Shown piece after piece: positions 1 through 11,753 of a DNA stretch of 64,000 nt. Source of the DNA: Amaurobius ferox. Taxonomy: Eukaryota; Arthropoda; Arachnida; Araneae; Amaurobiidae. The translations under genes were made by a program, and so were the position numbers. Numbering within the stretch: the stretch's first letter is position 1; each line of letters opens with the position of its first letter. The notes below the pieces were generated by a model. It was not told where the DNA came from. It searched no databases and saw nothing but the letters and a program-made list of their open reading frames with translations. The stretch is taken from contig OX578134.1 in the NCBI GenBank assembly GCA_951213105.1, positions 138,606,293-138,670,292 on the forward strand. Reading direction: 5' to 3'.

Positions 1-540
1 TCTTCATTGACACCTGTAGCCAAACTTTCAATATGTCGTGCGTCAGATAAAATGATAATTTTGTGGATGTAAATGGTTTATTTGACGTCTAAGTTTTTGA
101 TATTTAAATAATTTTATTAAAGTGTTTATGATATGCGAGTAATTTATTACGTCATTAAATTAATATAATTATTTTATTGCAATGTGTATGGCATTTGAGT
201 AGTATCTTAGAAACGTAAACTTATTATTATTATCTGTCTGAGACGTGTATGCAATGCCTCAGAAACGATGGCAAAATACGAAAAACATAACTAAAATATA
301 TTACTCTTGTTACATATACTAGTGAAACCCGCTGACATTCTGCTCCAAGGCTCCTTTATATACAGGCTGGCGCAACAATGGCCATCTTGACTCCCAGTTA
401 AAGCGATGGCTGTACGGTTTGGCAGATTTTAGCTTGGATGCCTTGTTCTTTATGTATAGATAGTATAATGTTTTCCTACATATATAGTACTATAGTTTAT
501 ACAGAAAGCGTTATGATAGAGGTGTAAAATTAGAGTTCAA
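1..540. other. AT-rich sequence, no gene seen
   Basis: No frame of convincing length or composition and no recognisable repeat end was found on either strand. Confidence 0.6.
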
Positions 541-578
541 AATTATGATGGTTTTACTTGTTTTGAGCATTTTGAATC

Positions 579-620
579 GATGTGTGTGTGTGTGTGTGCG
601 TGTGTGTGTGTGCGTGTGTG
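579..620. repeat. TG/CA dinucleotide microsatellite
   Basis: This is a run of TG with occasional CG steps. The 75-codon frame across it (545-772) owes its Val/Cys-rich start to the repeat and is not a gene. Confidence 0.9.
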
Positions 621-625
621 GAACT

Positions 626-2880
626 GTAGACATACTACCTGATAAAAGTCAAATGACATTTTCTACGATTGCAACATTTTGTGAATATAGTGCAACCAAA
701 TTAATTATTAATGCGGTCAAGCATTCAATAGTTAAAGTCCAAATTTTCTATATACAGGATCTCTCTATCTGATTGCAGTTGAGAGCCACTATTGTAGTAT
801 CTGATGTAAATTCTGTAAGGTTTGCTTTATAAAGAAATTCATGGAACAGTTATATTTTGCTAAAGTAACAATATACTATTGCCTTTCTTGAGACATTCTT
901 GAAACCTACTTTTTAAGTCCTACTTTACCTTGAATAAGTAAGAAAATATTTAAACCAAAGACGCAAAGTTTGATGTTTGATCAGATGAAAGTACCAACAT
1001 TTCCATGAAATATGAAGAAAATAGCAAATATTTGATTTAGAGACAAAAATTTAAAACAAATATTTTTAGAACGAACAGAAGAAAAAAATGGATTGAAGTC
1101 AGAAGTCGGTTTATGATATCAAAGAGTAACTGGGCTTTTAAATGCTATAAAATAACTTTTAGGATAAAATATTTTGAAACATTTTTACAAATTATGTTCC
1201 CTTGGTAGATACATAAATATACAAAATCAGAAGGATGTCCCAATCATTAGATTTGCTCTCATGTAGTAGTGTATGAGAAATGTATATTTCATCTTTTCTC
1301 CTTTTTTTTGGGACCTGAAAAATATAAATGTTTCAACGATGAAAGATCAATGTATGGGTAAATAAGAATATACTTGTTATCGTATTTTACTATCCTTACG
1401 TATGTCTAACGAAAAAGTTTGAATGCGATTAAATATCTAGCACTGAGATGTTGATGGATTTACATGTTTTGAGCATACCTGAATACAACATAATAATTTT
1501 TATTTAATTTTTGTATCTGCCTGACAGTTTACTACACTGTCAATTTGAGCAGGATATATATTGCTCAAATTGAAGGAATCGATTAGAATTCGGTATCTGA
1601 AATTCGACAGATGTCATCTGCATATTACTTTCTGGAGAGTTTGAATCATAAGAATGCTTTCAATTTAAAAATATTTTTGTAAATCGACAAAATATTATAA
1701 AGGAAACGAATGACGTATATAAGACGTTAATGTGCACCGTTTCAGATATGTTTCATCTCATTTATTTAATATTAACAAAAATTATAAATAAATATATTTA
1801 CATTTATCAGTTGATTACATATTTTGTAAGTATATTTAGTCAGAAATAAAGGAACACCATTGCACAGAAGTTATAAGACCTTTTTTCATATATTGCACTC
1901 AAAGCGCGATTAAACAAGTAAATATAAAATTTCGGTTTCTTTGGGTAAAACCTTTTATTCATGACTAGTTATGAACAGTTTCAATGCAGGCAAAAAATAA
2001 AATTTATATTAAAAATTGGAACTTTAAATAAAAAAAATCCCTTTAATTCAACAGCAAATCGCAGTTTTATTGCAAATTAATTTCTGAATTGAGACAATTG
2101 AAGCAATATTTATATTTCATTTACAGTTTCCTTCTTGCAAGGGTGGCTTGATGTGAGTGTTGCATAATCGGATTTTTCAAGGCAATGTTCAGTGTTTAAC
2201 TTTTCATTATCAACTGCTACAATTTTTTTTACATATATACAGAAGCAAAGCTGGACACTTTTTATTTATCTTACAAAATTGAGATTTTTGCGGGCCATTA
2301 AAAAAATGCATATTCTATTGTTTTTAAAGATCCACCAAATTTTAAGATTTACGAGATCAAGCTGTGCACCAAATTAAGTTGTGTCAACAAAGGAGTTTAA
2401 AGAGACAGACAACCACACATCGGTCATGGGGAGTTAAATAAAAACTTCTAAAAATTAAAGTACGATATACAATACACCAGAAGTAATTATCTCTGTATAT
2501 GATAACATATGAAATAATTATCTTCACATGTTATCAACATTTCACGAGATATATTCCTACCTATTTTAAGTCATTTTTGGATCTATTAAGTGAGTTTGCG
2601 TCTCTTATTTATGTTTGAACAATGTCTTGGAACCATGCTTAGAGAGCAGTAACCATAATTGATATAACAGTTTTCCGCTTTACGGCTCTACTCGATTGCC
2701 ATTAACCACACTTGCAGCAAAAATATTTTATATACACCGAAATTTTGAAAGGAAAAACAACCCTTCTATATTGATTGACAAAATCTATCGTATCACTGAG
2801 CAGGCTTTAAATACACGCAGCCATATTTAGTTTAATTTTATTACTCTCCTTACATACGTAGTACATATATGTATAATGCA
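626..2880. other. AT-rich sequence, no gene seen
   Basis: Only short chance frames are present, for example 2192-2377. No transposon ends, RNA gene or splice-flanked coding segment could be supported. Confidence 0.55.
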
Positions 2881-2884
2881 TAGG

Positions 2885-3130
2885 AAAAGTGTTGTTATGG
2901 GTCAATAATGATGTTGTGGAGGAAAAGTGTTGTAACTGGTCAATTTTGATGTTGTAGAGGAAAAGTGTTGTAATGGGTGAATAATAATTGTCAATAAAGA
3001 TGATGTGGAGGAAAAGTGTTGTAATGGGCCAATAATGATGGTTAATAATGAAGTTGTGGAGGACAAGTATTGTAATGTGCCAATGATGATGATCAATAAT
3101 GATGTTGTGGATGAAAATTGTTGTAATGGT
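2885..3130. repeat. Minisatellite of about 38-54 bp units
   Basis: About six imperfect units built on GTTGTGGAGGAAAAGTGTTG and CAATAATGATG follow one another. Some units are lengthened by an internal duplication of the AATAATGATG part. Frames are open on both strands (2902-3177 minus, 3005-3208 plus), as expected for a stop-poor tandem repeat. Confidence 0.8.
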
Positions 3131-3240
3131 TCAAAATACAAATTAGAGTTTTCTACGGAAGAGCATGTTTCAAACATTCCTGAGCTCGAATCGAATTTTT
3201 TAAAGTGATAACTGTTTGTGTGTGTGCGTGTGAGATATCT
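3128..3240 (-). mobile_element. Family D fragment (3' module of a CAGA-type element)
   Basis: The plus strand runs from AGAGTTTTCTACGG through GTTTCAAACATTCCTGA to a TGTGTGTGTG tract. In the same order it matches the start of the family-B element at 23290-23400 (GAGTTTTCGACGG, GTTTCAAGTATCCCTGA, TGTGTGTG). The terminal hairpin is missing here because the minisatellite abuts, so this is a truncated copy. Confidence 0.55.
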
Positions 3241-4953
3241 TACGAACTAGGATCTTGTTTATCATTATTTCGCATTGAAAGAAGTAAAGTACTTCCATTA
3301 TGTAGAGAAAGTCATGTACTGTCTACATCATATTTTTTATTTTGTGCTATTAAAATGTTTGAGAAAAATTGTCAAATCGATTTAAATTTAATTCTTTTGG
3401 TTATCTTTTTGAAGATGCCGCTAGGAAATCGAAAATAATAAAAAGTTAGCTAATTTTATTTGCAAAGCTGGTCCAGAAATATTTTTTTAATAAAAAAAAA
3501 TCATCAAATTACATGTATGTTGTGCAGCATACGGTACAAAAATGCCCATTTTATACCATCAATAATAATGACACTGATAAAGTGAGTGGCAAGTTGATAA
3601 TAGAAATATTGCTATTTTTTCAGATTTTTGCAATAATGCAGTTCATATACTGTGCAGAAGTACTTCTCTGTTATTCCCCTGTACAAATTAAATTTAATTG
3701 AAATTGTTGTCAGGAAGAAGTAAAATCAATAATAAAAACCGTATGAAATCTCGGTGTATATCAAAATAACAGCCAACAGTGTAATTTGAGAACTTCAGGC
3801 GCTTACAGAAGTATCATGAATAATGACCAGAACATTTCTTTTATTTGTTTAAGGTAAATTACAGAAATTTTACCTTTGTTATATATATTACAATTATCGT
3901 ACATTTGAATTGAAAACACATATTAAGACACGACGTCATATTGGCGGGAGGATTACTCATTATATGAGTAAATTAAAAATGTTCTTTGAAATTATCTGCA
4001 GAAATAATTTCTACGGGATTGGATGAAAATAAAATTATCGAAAACAGCAGCCGTAATTAATAAGATACTACAATCTGTATATTTTTTTAATCATACTCAG
4101 CTTTCAAATGGCTGAAGTTAAAAAAATATTAATAGTTCTGTTAGAAGCGCTCCTGGCAAATATAAAGTATTAAAATCTAGCCAGTTTCTACCGCGATAGC
4201 AATGATGACTAATTTGGTAAAAATAATTAAGGTAATGCACTTGTATAATACCTTCAAAGCACGTAGATTTTTTTATATGGCAAATAACCAGAAAACTTAA
4301 AGTATGGGATATAAAATAAATGCTGGGAAAATAAGGCTATTCCCACTTTACCAAGAATTTGTGATCAATTTCAAAGATATGCAATTTTAATGTTCCTCAA
4401 ATACTCAGCAGTTTTTATTTTCATAAATAAGCAAATAATTAAATCGACTTCTGTGTTATTTTCTTTTAAACAATAGTGCAAATGCATTAAGATTTGGTAA
4501 TAATATTGAGCTGACATGTATTTTTTCTCAGAATGAAGCGATGAAGACAACTGTATTTTAAAGTACCCTATTAACATATACATTTGAAAACAATAGTAAA
4601 GCACACAAAATGTGCAAAAAAGAAATATATAAAAGATCCAATTATTCTGGAATAAATAATTGGTATCTGTACACAAGGTATTACTCATGTTATGTTTTAA
4701 AAACTTCAATTAATATTTGCCTTGTATCTGATATTTAAATATTGTTGTAATCTTGACTGTGTAGTCATATTCTATACTATAAACACCAGTGGTTTTAGTT
4801 AGCTTGGTAGCTTGTATAACGAAAGCTAAAGGAAAAATTTTCTTCCCTCTAAGTGATGGCTAAGATATTTGGAACTTAATTCATTTAAGTTCAAGTTCTT
4901 ATATATATTTCGTATGCTATTTCAGTCATTTTTAATTGAAATTATCTAAGTAC
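3241..4953. other. AT-rich sequence, no gene seen
   Basis: Short chance frames only, the longest being 112 codons on the minus strand at 4371-4709, whose composition simply follows the AT bias. No splice or transposon signals could be supported. Confidence 0.5.
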
Positions 4954-4961
4954 TTTGTAAC
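4954..4961. repeat. Target-site duplication of the hAT element (left)
   Basis: TTTGTAAC pairs with TTTATAAC at 10324-10331. One difference in eight fits an old insertion. Confidence 0.75.
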
Positions 4962-5514
4962 TAGTGATTGCAGTACTGGTATACCGAATACCGGTATTTC
5001 GTGCTATTTTGTAATTTCGTGAAACCGGTATAATACTAAGGTAAAATACAGGTATAATACTAAGGTAATATTGCTAAGGTAAAATACAAGTATTTTCGGT
5101 ATTAGCTATAATACATATTTTTTTATTAAAGGTTTTAATTTAATTTATTGTGCATCTACTGTTATTTGAAATGCGTATTTTTAAAAATACGTATATAAAT
5201 AATAATATTTAAAAATACGTATAAAAATACGTATAAAAATGGCAAAATGAAATACTCTTTGCACAGGCGTAGTTAATTTCCAGCATGAACTATAACTTAG
5301 GATTTAATATTCTAAACTATCTAATAATACGAATTACTAGATCAGATTGTATTCTAAACTAGCATCTCCGTGCACAGGGCAGTTCTCTGAAGCTCCTATT
5401 GGTCGTCGGTAATGACGCCGGAATGACGTGTCCTCATGACGTCGGAGTGGGTCTTGTAATTTATAGATTAGAAAACATTTAAACATTTTATAACTAGAAA
5501 ATATTTTAAGGTAT

Positions 5515-5736
5515 TTGCATAATTATAACGATTTTAAAAAAGAAAACGAAAATAAAGAAAATAAGCTAGCAAGGTCAAATTTAATTAAGTTCGTCGTAAA
5601 TTTCCACAAAAACATTTACGAAAAGCAAACACAAACCTATCCAGAGGAATTCGTTGAAGATGATGTTGATGTTAATATTGAAAAAGAATTGTCTCTCGAG
5701 AAGAAATTACAATTAGCTACAAATAAAAAAATCTGA
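5515..5736 (+). pseudogene. hAT transposase remnant, internal part
   Basis: A 73-codon open frame, very rich in Lys, Glu and Asn, sits between the hAT left end and the first family-A insertion. Its last codons run into the A-run where family A inserted. The dimerisation-domain fragment resumes only after the two inserted copies, at 7342. I infer that it encoded the stretch just upstream of the dimerisation domain, mainly from position: the residues alone do not identify the family. It has no ATG. The N-terminal zinc finger and the RNase H-like catalytic core are not visible, so it cannot make a working enzyme. Confidence 0.45.
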
Positions 5737-6514
5737 TGTGGCCAGCACATGACTTTCCCTGCAGACTTTATATCCACGTTCTGTTTATTTTAATTAAATT
5801 TATTTCACTTTTAATTCAATTTTCTTTCTCATTCGGTAACCGGACTTAATTTCATAGGTGGCGTAGAGAAAATACGAAAAACTAAAATATCTCGAGAACG
5901 GCTAGTCCTAGTGTAATGGGGTTGGTCTTATTCTTTTCTTCGTTAAAAATTACGTATTAAACAAGCATTTAGTGGATATATTTGAGCATGCGTAGTTCTT
6001 TAGTTTAGATTTTGATGATTTTTGCGGGCCATTTTGTAAGAAAAGGCAGGTTATTTTTTTTCGAATCGTACCAAAATCTAATCAGCACCAGGATGACTTA
6101 CAAGTGACTCATCTACCGAATTTTGTGAAATTCGGTCCAGTAGTTTTTTAGCTAGAGTGGATACAAGCTTTTGCGGGCCATTTCGCACAAAAAGGCGGGT
6201 TCTTTTATCCCGAATTGTACCCAAAACTAATCAGCACCTGCCCCGCCCACAAGTGGCTTACTTACCAAATTTTGTGAAATTCGGTCCATTAGTTTTTTAG
6301 TTACAGTGGATACAAAATCTGCACAGACAGACAGACAGACACACAGACAGACAGACACACACACACACAGACACACACACAGACGTCACGCTAAAAATGG
6401 TTTTTTCGTATTCTAGAGGTCTCGAAACGTGTAGATCCGTCGAAAACTCGAGTTGTGATTTTCGGCATGATTCCAATACTTTCCCTATACATTACCATGT
6501 ATTGCAGGGAAAGT
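5731..6514 (+). mobile_element. Family A element, copy 1
   Basis: It begins TCTGATGTGG and shortly afterwards ACTTTCCCTGCA (5752), and ends TGCAGGGAAAGT (6503-6514), so the inner ends form a 12-bp inverted repeat. The body holds two diverged copies of a roughly 150-bp unit (GCGGGCCATTT through AGAGTGGATACAA), a CAGA/CACA microsatellite (6321-6383), the block GACGTCACGCTAAAAATGG, and a terminal hairpin TTTCCCTATACAT...ATGTATTGCAGGGAAA. There is no coding capacity. Copy 2 follows directly, head to tail. Confidence 0.85.
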
Positions 6515-6516
6515 AA

Positions 6517-7160
6517 AAATCTGATGTGGGCAGCACATGACTTTCCCTGCAAACTTATATCCACGTTCTATTTATTTCAATTAAATGTAATTCACTTTTA
6601 ATTCAAATTTCGTTCTCATTCGGTAACCGGGCTTATTTTCAAAGGTGGCGTAGGGAAAGTACGAAAAACTAAAATATCTCGAGAACGGCTAGTCCTAGTG
6701 TAATGGGGTTGGTGTTATTCTTTTCGTCGTTAAACATTACGTATTAAACGGGCATTTAATGGATATATCTAAGTATACCAAGTTCTTTAGTTTAGATTTT
6801 GAAGATTTTTGCGGGCCGTTTTGCAAAAAAAGGCAGGTTCTTTTTTTCCGAATCGTACCAAAATCTAATCAGCACCAGAGTGACCTATACGTGACTCATC
6901 TACCGAATTTTGTGAAATTCGGTTCATTAGTTTTTCAGCTGGAGTGGATACAAGCTTTTGCGGGCCATTTCGCAAAAAAAGGCTGGTTCTTTTATTCCGA
7001 ATCGTACCCAAAACTAATCAGCACTAGCCCCGCCCACAAGTGACTTACCTACCAAATTTTGTGAAATTCGGTCGATTAGTTTTTTAGTTACAGTGGATAC
7101 AAAATCTGCACAGACAGACAGACAGACACACAGACACACAGACAGACAGACAGACACACG

Positions 7161-7192
<32 letters not shown>

Positions 7193-7341
7193 CACAGACA
7201 CACGCACAGACGTCACGCTAAAAATGGTTTTTTCGTATTCTAGGGGTCTCGAAACGTGTAGATCCGTCGAAAACTCGAGTTGTGATTTTCGGCATGATTC
7301 CAATACTTTCCCTATACATTACCATGTATTGCAGGGAAAGT
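6517..7341 (+). mobile_element. Family A element, copy 2
   Basis: It has the same structure as copy 1, with the 12-bp inner inverted repeat at 6540-6551 and 7330-7341 and a longer CAGA/CACA tract at 7110-7208. The join to copy 1 is only AAAAA between GT and TCTG. The frames 6759-7043 and 7088-7303 lie wholly in the repeat and are not genes. Confidence 0.85.
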
Positions 7342-7570
7342 AAAAATTGACACAAACAATAATACAAAAGTAATACAAAAAATCGATTTATCCCAAACCG
7401 TCAGAGTTGTTAGAAGTTGAGGCAAATATTTCGAGGAAGTATATCGCTCATTTTTAACAGTACCACCAACCAGCGTGGATGCAGAAAGAGCAGTTTCAAC
7501 TGCAGGTAATTTATGCACAAAAATACTCTTAATGACCGTTCAATAGATGCATTACGATCAAATTTAAAAA
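7342..7570 (+). pseudogene. hAT transposase C-terminal dimerisation-domain remnant
   Basis: The plus-strand frame reads YFEEVYRSFLTVPPTSVDAE and then RAVSTAGNL. This is the conserved start of the hAT C-terminal dimerisation domain, whose usual form is P.TS...ER.FS.AG. A one-base frameshift near 7528 moves the continuation (LNDRSIDALRSNL) into another frame, and a stop lies upstream. The segment is sandwiched between family-A copies 2 and 3, so the gene was cut at least twice by insertions. In an intact hAT protein this domain mediates transposase dimerisation. Here it is a relic, and the assignment of the domain itself is firm. Confidence 0.8.
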
Positions 7571-7572
7571 AA

Positions 7573-8333
7573 AATCTGATGTGGGCAGCATATGACTTTC
7601 CCTGCAGACTTATATTCACGTTCTAGTTATTTAAATTAATTTTAATTCAATTTTCGTTCTCATTTGAAAACTGGACTTATTTTCAAAAATGCTGTTGGAA
7701 AAATACGAAAAACTGAAATGTCTCGAGAACGGCTAGTCCTAGTGTAATGGGGTTGGTCTTATTCTTTTCTTCGCTAAAAGTTACGTATTAAACAAGCATT
7801 TAATGGCTATATTTGACCATACGTAGTTCTTAAGTTCAGATTTTGTTGATTTTTGCGGGTCATTTTGCAAAAAAAGGCAGGTATTTTTTTTTCGAATTAT
7901 ACCGAAATCTAATCAGCACCAGGGTGGCCTGCAAGCGACTTATCAACCAAATTTTGTGAAATTCGGTCCATTAGCTTTTCAGTTAGAGTGGATACAAGCT
8001 TTTGCGGACCATTTCGCAAAAAAAGGCGGGTTCTCTTAACCCGAGTCATACCCAAAACTAATCAGCACCAGATTCGTGCACAAGTGACTTACCTACCAAA
8101 TTTTATAAAATTCGGTCAATTAATTTTTTAGTTAGAGTGGATGCAAAATCTGCACAGACAGACAGACAGACACACAGACAGACACACAGACACACACACA
8201 GACGTCACGCTAAAAATAGTTTTTTCGTATTCTAGAGGTCTCGAAACGTATAGATCCGTCGAAAATTCGAGTTGCGATTTTCGACATGATTCCAATACTT
8301 TCCGTATACATTACCATGTATTGCAGGGAAAGT
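7573..8333 (+). mobile_element. Family A element, copy 3
   Basis: It has inner inverted repeats at 7595-7606 and 8322-8333 and a CAGA/CACA tract at 8153-8201. It is more diverged than copies 1, 2 and 4 (GACCATTTCGC, TCCGTATACATT). The left flank is a run of nine A continuing from the hAT remnant. Copy 4 follows head to tail. Confidence 0.85.
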
Positions 8334-8338
8334 AAAAA

Positions 8339-9135
8339 TCTGATGCGAGCAGCACATGACTTTCCCTGCAGACTTATATTAACGTTCTCTTTATTTTAAT
8401 TAAATTTATTTCACTTTTAATTAAATTTTCGTTCTCATTCGATAACCGGATTTATTTTCAAAGTTGGCGTAGGGAAAGTACGAAAAACTAAAATATCTCG
8501 AGAACGGCTAGTCCTAGTGTAATGGGTTTGGTCTTATTCTTTTCGTCGTTAAAAATTACGTATTAAATCAGCATTTAATGGATATATTTGAGAATACCCA
8601 GTTTTTTATTTTAGATTTTTGCAATTTTTGCGGGCCATTTTGCAAAAAAAGGCAGGTTATTTTTTTCTGAATCGCACCAAAATCTAATCAGCACCAGGGT
8701 GACCTATACGTGACTCATCTACCGAATTTTGTGAAATTCGGTCCATTAGTTTTTCAGCTACAGTGGATACAAGCTTTTGCGGGCCATTTCACAAAAAAGG
8801 CGGGTTCTTTTATTCCGAATCGTACCCAAAACTAATCAGCACCAGCCCCGCCCACAAGTGACTTACCTACAAAATTTTGTGAAATTCGGTCCATTAGTTT
8901 TTTAGTTAGAGTGGATACAAAATCTGCACAGACAGACAGACAGACACACAGACACACAGACAGACAGACACACAGACACACAGACACACAGACACACACA
9001 CAGACGTCACGCTAAAAATGGTTTTTTCATATTCTAGAGGTCTCGAAACGTGTAGATCCGTCGAAAACTCGAGTTGCGATTTTCGGCATGATTCCAATAC
9101 TTTCCCTATACATTACCATGTATTGCAGGGAAAGT
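8339..9135 (+). mobile_element. Family A element, copy 4
   Basis: Inner inverted repeats lie at 8359-8370 and 9124-9135, the CAGA/CACA tract at 8930-9003, and the terminal hairpin at 9099-9133. The 63-codon minus-strand frame 8906-9097 is a product of the microsatellite. Confidence 0.85.
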
Positions 9136-9330
9136 AATATGCAGTTAATAAATAAGTTCTTTTTTCTATTAATAAATGTTATATAACAAGATTTTTATGT
9201 GATATTTACTCTTCTTATTAATAATACTCTTTTTTTGTTCCTTTATAAATATTTTTTGTTTCTAATGTTATAAATTATTATTTTACTGCTGTTATTAATA
9301 ATATTTGATTATAACATTTGTTCCCTTATT
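9136..9330. other. AT-rich hAT-internal sequence between family-A copies
   Basis: Very AT-rich (many TTATTAATAAT stretches), probably the 3' untranslated part of the hAT element. Nothing else is visible. Confidence 0.5.
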
Positions 9331-10115
9331 ACTTTCCCTGCAATACATGGTAATGTATAGGGAAAGTATTGGAATCATGTCGAAAATCGCAACTCGAGTT
9401 TTCGACGGATCTACACGTTTCGAGACCTCTAGAATACGAAAAAAACATTTTTAGCGTGACGTCTGTGTGTGTGTCTGTCTGTCTGTGTGTCTGTCTGTCT
9501 GTGTGTCTGTGTGTCTGTCTGTGCAGATTTTGTATCCACTCTAACTAAAAAACTAATGGACCGAATTTCACAAAATTTTGTAGGTAAGTCACTTGTGGCC
9601 GGGGCTGGTGCCGATTACTTTTGGGTACGATTCAGAATAAAAGAACCCGCCTTTTTTGTGAAATGGCCCGCAAAAGCTTGTATCCACTGTAGCTGAAAAA
9701 CTAATGGACCGAATTTCACAAAATTCGGTAGATGAGTCACGTATAAGTCACCCTGGTGCTGATTGGATTTTGGTACGATTCAGAAAAAAAATAACCCGCC
9801 TTTTTTTGCAGAATGGCCCGCAAAAATCGTCCAAATCTGAACTAAAGAACTACGCATGCTCAAATATATCCATTAAATGCTTGTTTAATACGTAATTTTT
9901 AGCGAAGAAAAGAATAAGACCAACCCCATTACATTAGGACTTGCCGTTCTCGAGATATTTTAGTTTTTCGTATTTTCTCTACGCCACCTTTGAAAATAAG
10001 TCCGGTTACCGAATGAGAACGAAAATTGAATTATAAGTGAAATAAATTTAATTAAAATAAAGAGAACATGGATATAAGTCTGCAGGGAAAGTCATGTGCT
10101 GCCCACATCAGATTT
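9331..10115 (-). mobile_element. Family A element, copy 5 (inverted)
   Basis: This is a full copy on the minus strand. ACTTTCCCTGCA at 9331 is the 3' hairpin end and TGCAGGGAAAGT at 10081-10092 the 5' side, followed by CATGTGCTGCCCACATCAGA. It is a single copy rather than part of a tandem pair, which shows that the outer 20-odd bases beyond the inverted repeat belong to the element. The frames 9469-9696 and 9704-9895 are within it and meaningless. Confidence 0.85.
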
Positions 10116-10323
10116 TTTTATATTTGTACCTAACAAAATTGTTTATATTTTTACAGTTTATGCATTTTTTGCATAAAACTAATAAATATGGCAAAGAAAC
10201 AACTGTGTTTTTGTATCTTTTTTGAAAAATTCCAAATACCGGTATTAATACCGGTATTCCGGTATAACTTTAAAAAATACGGAATACCGATATTTTATTT
10301 TTGGTCCGGTATTGGAATCACTA

Positions 10324-10331
10324 TTTATAAC
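10324..10331. repeat. Target-site duplication of the hAT element (right)
   Basis: TTTATAAC, partner of TTTGTAAC at 4954-4961. Confidence 0.75.
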
Positions 10332-10548
10332 ATATGTACCAATAACTAGATTATGCAAGATAAACATACCTATAATATTCAGTAGGAAACATACTCATCT
10401 AGTATGATGATTAGTCTTGCAGTATTAAACAATCAAGGGATAATGCCCTTTTTCATCATCTCTGAGTGCTTAAATGTAGAAATTTAGTATCATACGATTC
10501 ATGCGAAAACCAGATTTTTAAATGAATGTAGAAAATGAGTGATGTATT

Positions 10549-10801
10549 ATATCGCACGTCAGATTCAATAACGTCACAACACAAAAAACTTCATTTTTCG
10601 TTTTGGGCAAAAGACGGAAAACATGCATTGGATCTTTAAGATGGCTATATCTTGATGTGTCACTGCATGGCGAGTTTTGCAACCACGGAAATGTACCTCT
10701 TCTGGATTATTATTTTGATCCTTGCTATTCCAAATATGGCAATAACTCAAAATCGCCATTTTTTTGTTGTTGTGAAGTTATTGAATCCGACGTACGATAT
10801 A
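10549..10801. mobile_element. Short MITE with about 40-bp terminal inverted repeats
   Basis: The left arm (ATATCGCACGTCAGATTCAA onward) and the reverse complement of the right arm (ATATCGTACGTCGGATTCAA onward) match over about 40 bp, ending in a run of A. The interior of about 170 bp has no coding meaning; the opposing frames 10574-10759 and 10603-10815 are chance. The superfamily is undetermined because no clear target duplication is visible. Confidence 0.65.
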
Positions 10802-10847
10802 CTCAATATTTCTAAGTGATACTGTGCATTAAATAGCCGTACATCAC

Positions 10848-11748
10848 TGTGAGACCAGAAATAGATCTCACATGTGTTTTGGTGAGACAGTTTTATGCCA
10901 TTTACTTATTGATCTAAAACATCGAACAATACTTGTAGTCTGGATGTCGCCGAGGTTTACAATAAACCATAAATTTAGGAGCGTCAAGACAAAGGGGGCC
11001 GAGCGGGCCCTTACGAGGATGCCAAGTAGCTACATTGGTTCTATGATTAACCAATGGAGAAACTTTTTGTTACGTCACACTGAATGCTGCAAATGAAAGC
11101 AAAGGGGGAGTGACACCCCCAAGGGAAAAATAGAGTCACAGCCTGTGACCGAAGAAGGACACTAGAAGCAGACATATACAGATAACTTCGACATAATGAC
11201 TAGGTAGACTTGTGCTAATACTCGGGCGACATTATAACTTGTGCAGATACTACAGAGATGACTTGATATACTAAGAGAATGAAATAAGTGCGAGTGTTGA
11301 AGTCAGCAGTACAATATGATCGATGAAGTTACGAGTGGATGCATTACACTACGAGTTAATGCTAGTAACAATTACGACTTCAAGTACGTGCTTCAAATAC
11401 GAACACATACCTTCAAGACAGACTTGAAGGTATGTGTTCCTCAAAAAGATCTAAACAAATATATTAAACCGGTTAGGTGGTCTCACATGTTCCTCCTCCA
11501 AAACTTATAATTAATTGTGTAATGAATTAATAAGTGTTTATGTTGTTAATATATGTTTTATGGAGTAATAAATTATGGAGTAATCAAGTTTAAATGGAGT
11601 AATCAATTTAGGAACATATTAATTAATATTCCTTTACAGGATTCAAGCAAAGGTAAAATAATTGGAGGGTTATTGCGAACACAGCGTAGTAGTATAAATA
11701 ATGTTAATTATAACTTTAAAGTTAAATATCTTTTTTCTGTGTACCACA
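10848..11748 (+). mobile_element. Solo LTR of a Ty3-like retrotransposon
   Basis: It starts TGTGAGACCAGAAATAGATC, ends TGTGTACCACA, and is flanked by a perfect 5-bp duplication ATCAC (10843-10847 and 11749-11753). It aligns along its length, in the opposite orientation, with the three LTRs at 26394-31979 and is closest in length (901 bp) to the middle one. No internal sequence remains, so it arose by LTR-LTR recombination. It differs from the relatives by a perfect 17-bp hairpin at 11401-11439. Confidence 0.9.
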
Positions 11749-11753
11749 ATCAC

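Larger units (their letters stand above)
4962..10323 (+). mobile_element. hAT-superfamily DNA transposon, degenerate, with nested insertions
   Basis: The left end reads TAGTGATTGCAGTACTGG and the right end, reverse-complemented, reads TAGTGATTCCAATACCGG, which is the CAGTG-like terminus of hAT elements with C replaced by T. Flanking 8-mers TTTGTAAC (4954-4961) and TTTATAAC (10324-10331) are the 8-bp target duplication typical of hAT, with one mismatch. Subterminal ACCGGTAT-type palindromes recur at both ends (4975-5110 and 10235-10310). Two coding remnants (5515-5736 and 7400-7570) lie inside. Five family-A elements (5731-9135 and 9331-10092) account for most of the internal length, so the original element was much shorter and internally deleted. 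Confidence 0.8.

Noticed and set aside
7088..9097. Frames rich in SVCLSVCL and similar on both strands (also at 54512-54821 and 55318-55591)
   Set aside because: They are produced by the CAGA/CACA microsatellites and flanking body of family A and recur identically in each copy.
5731..9135. Family A as a canonical Helitron
   Set aside because: The 5' TC and 3' hairpin fit loosely, but the CTRR end is absent and the A-rich flanks look duplicated rather than an unduplicated A/T site. It stays a hypothesis.
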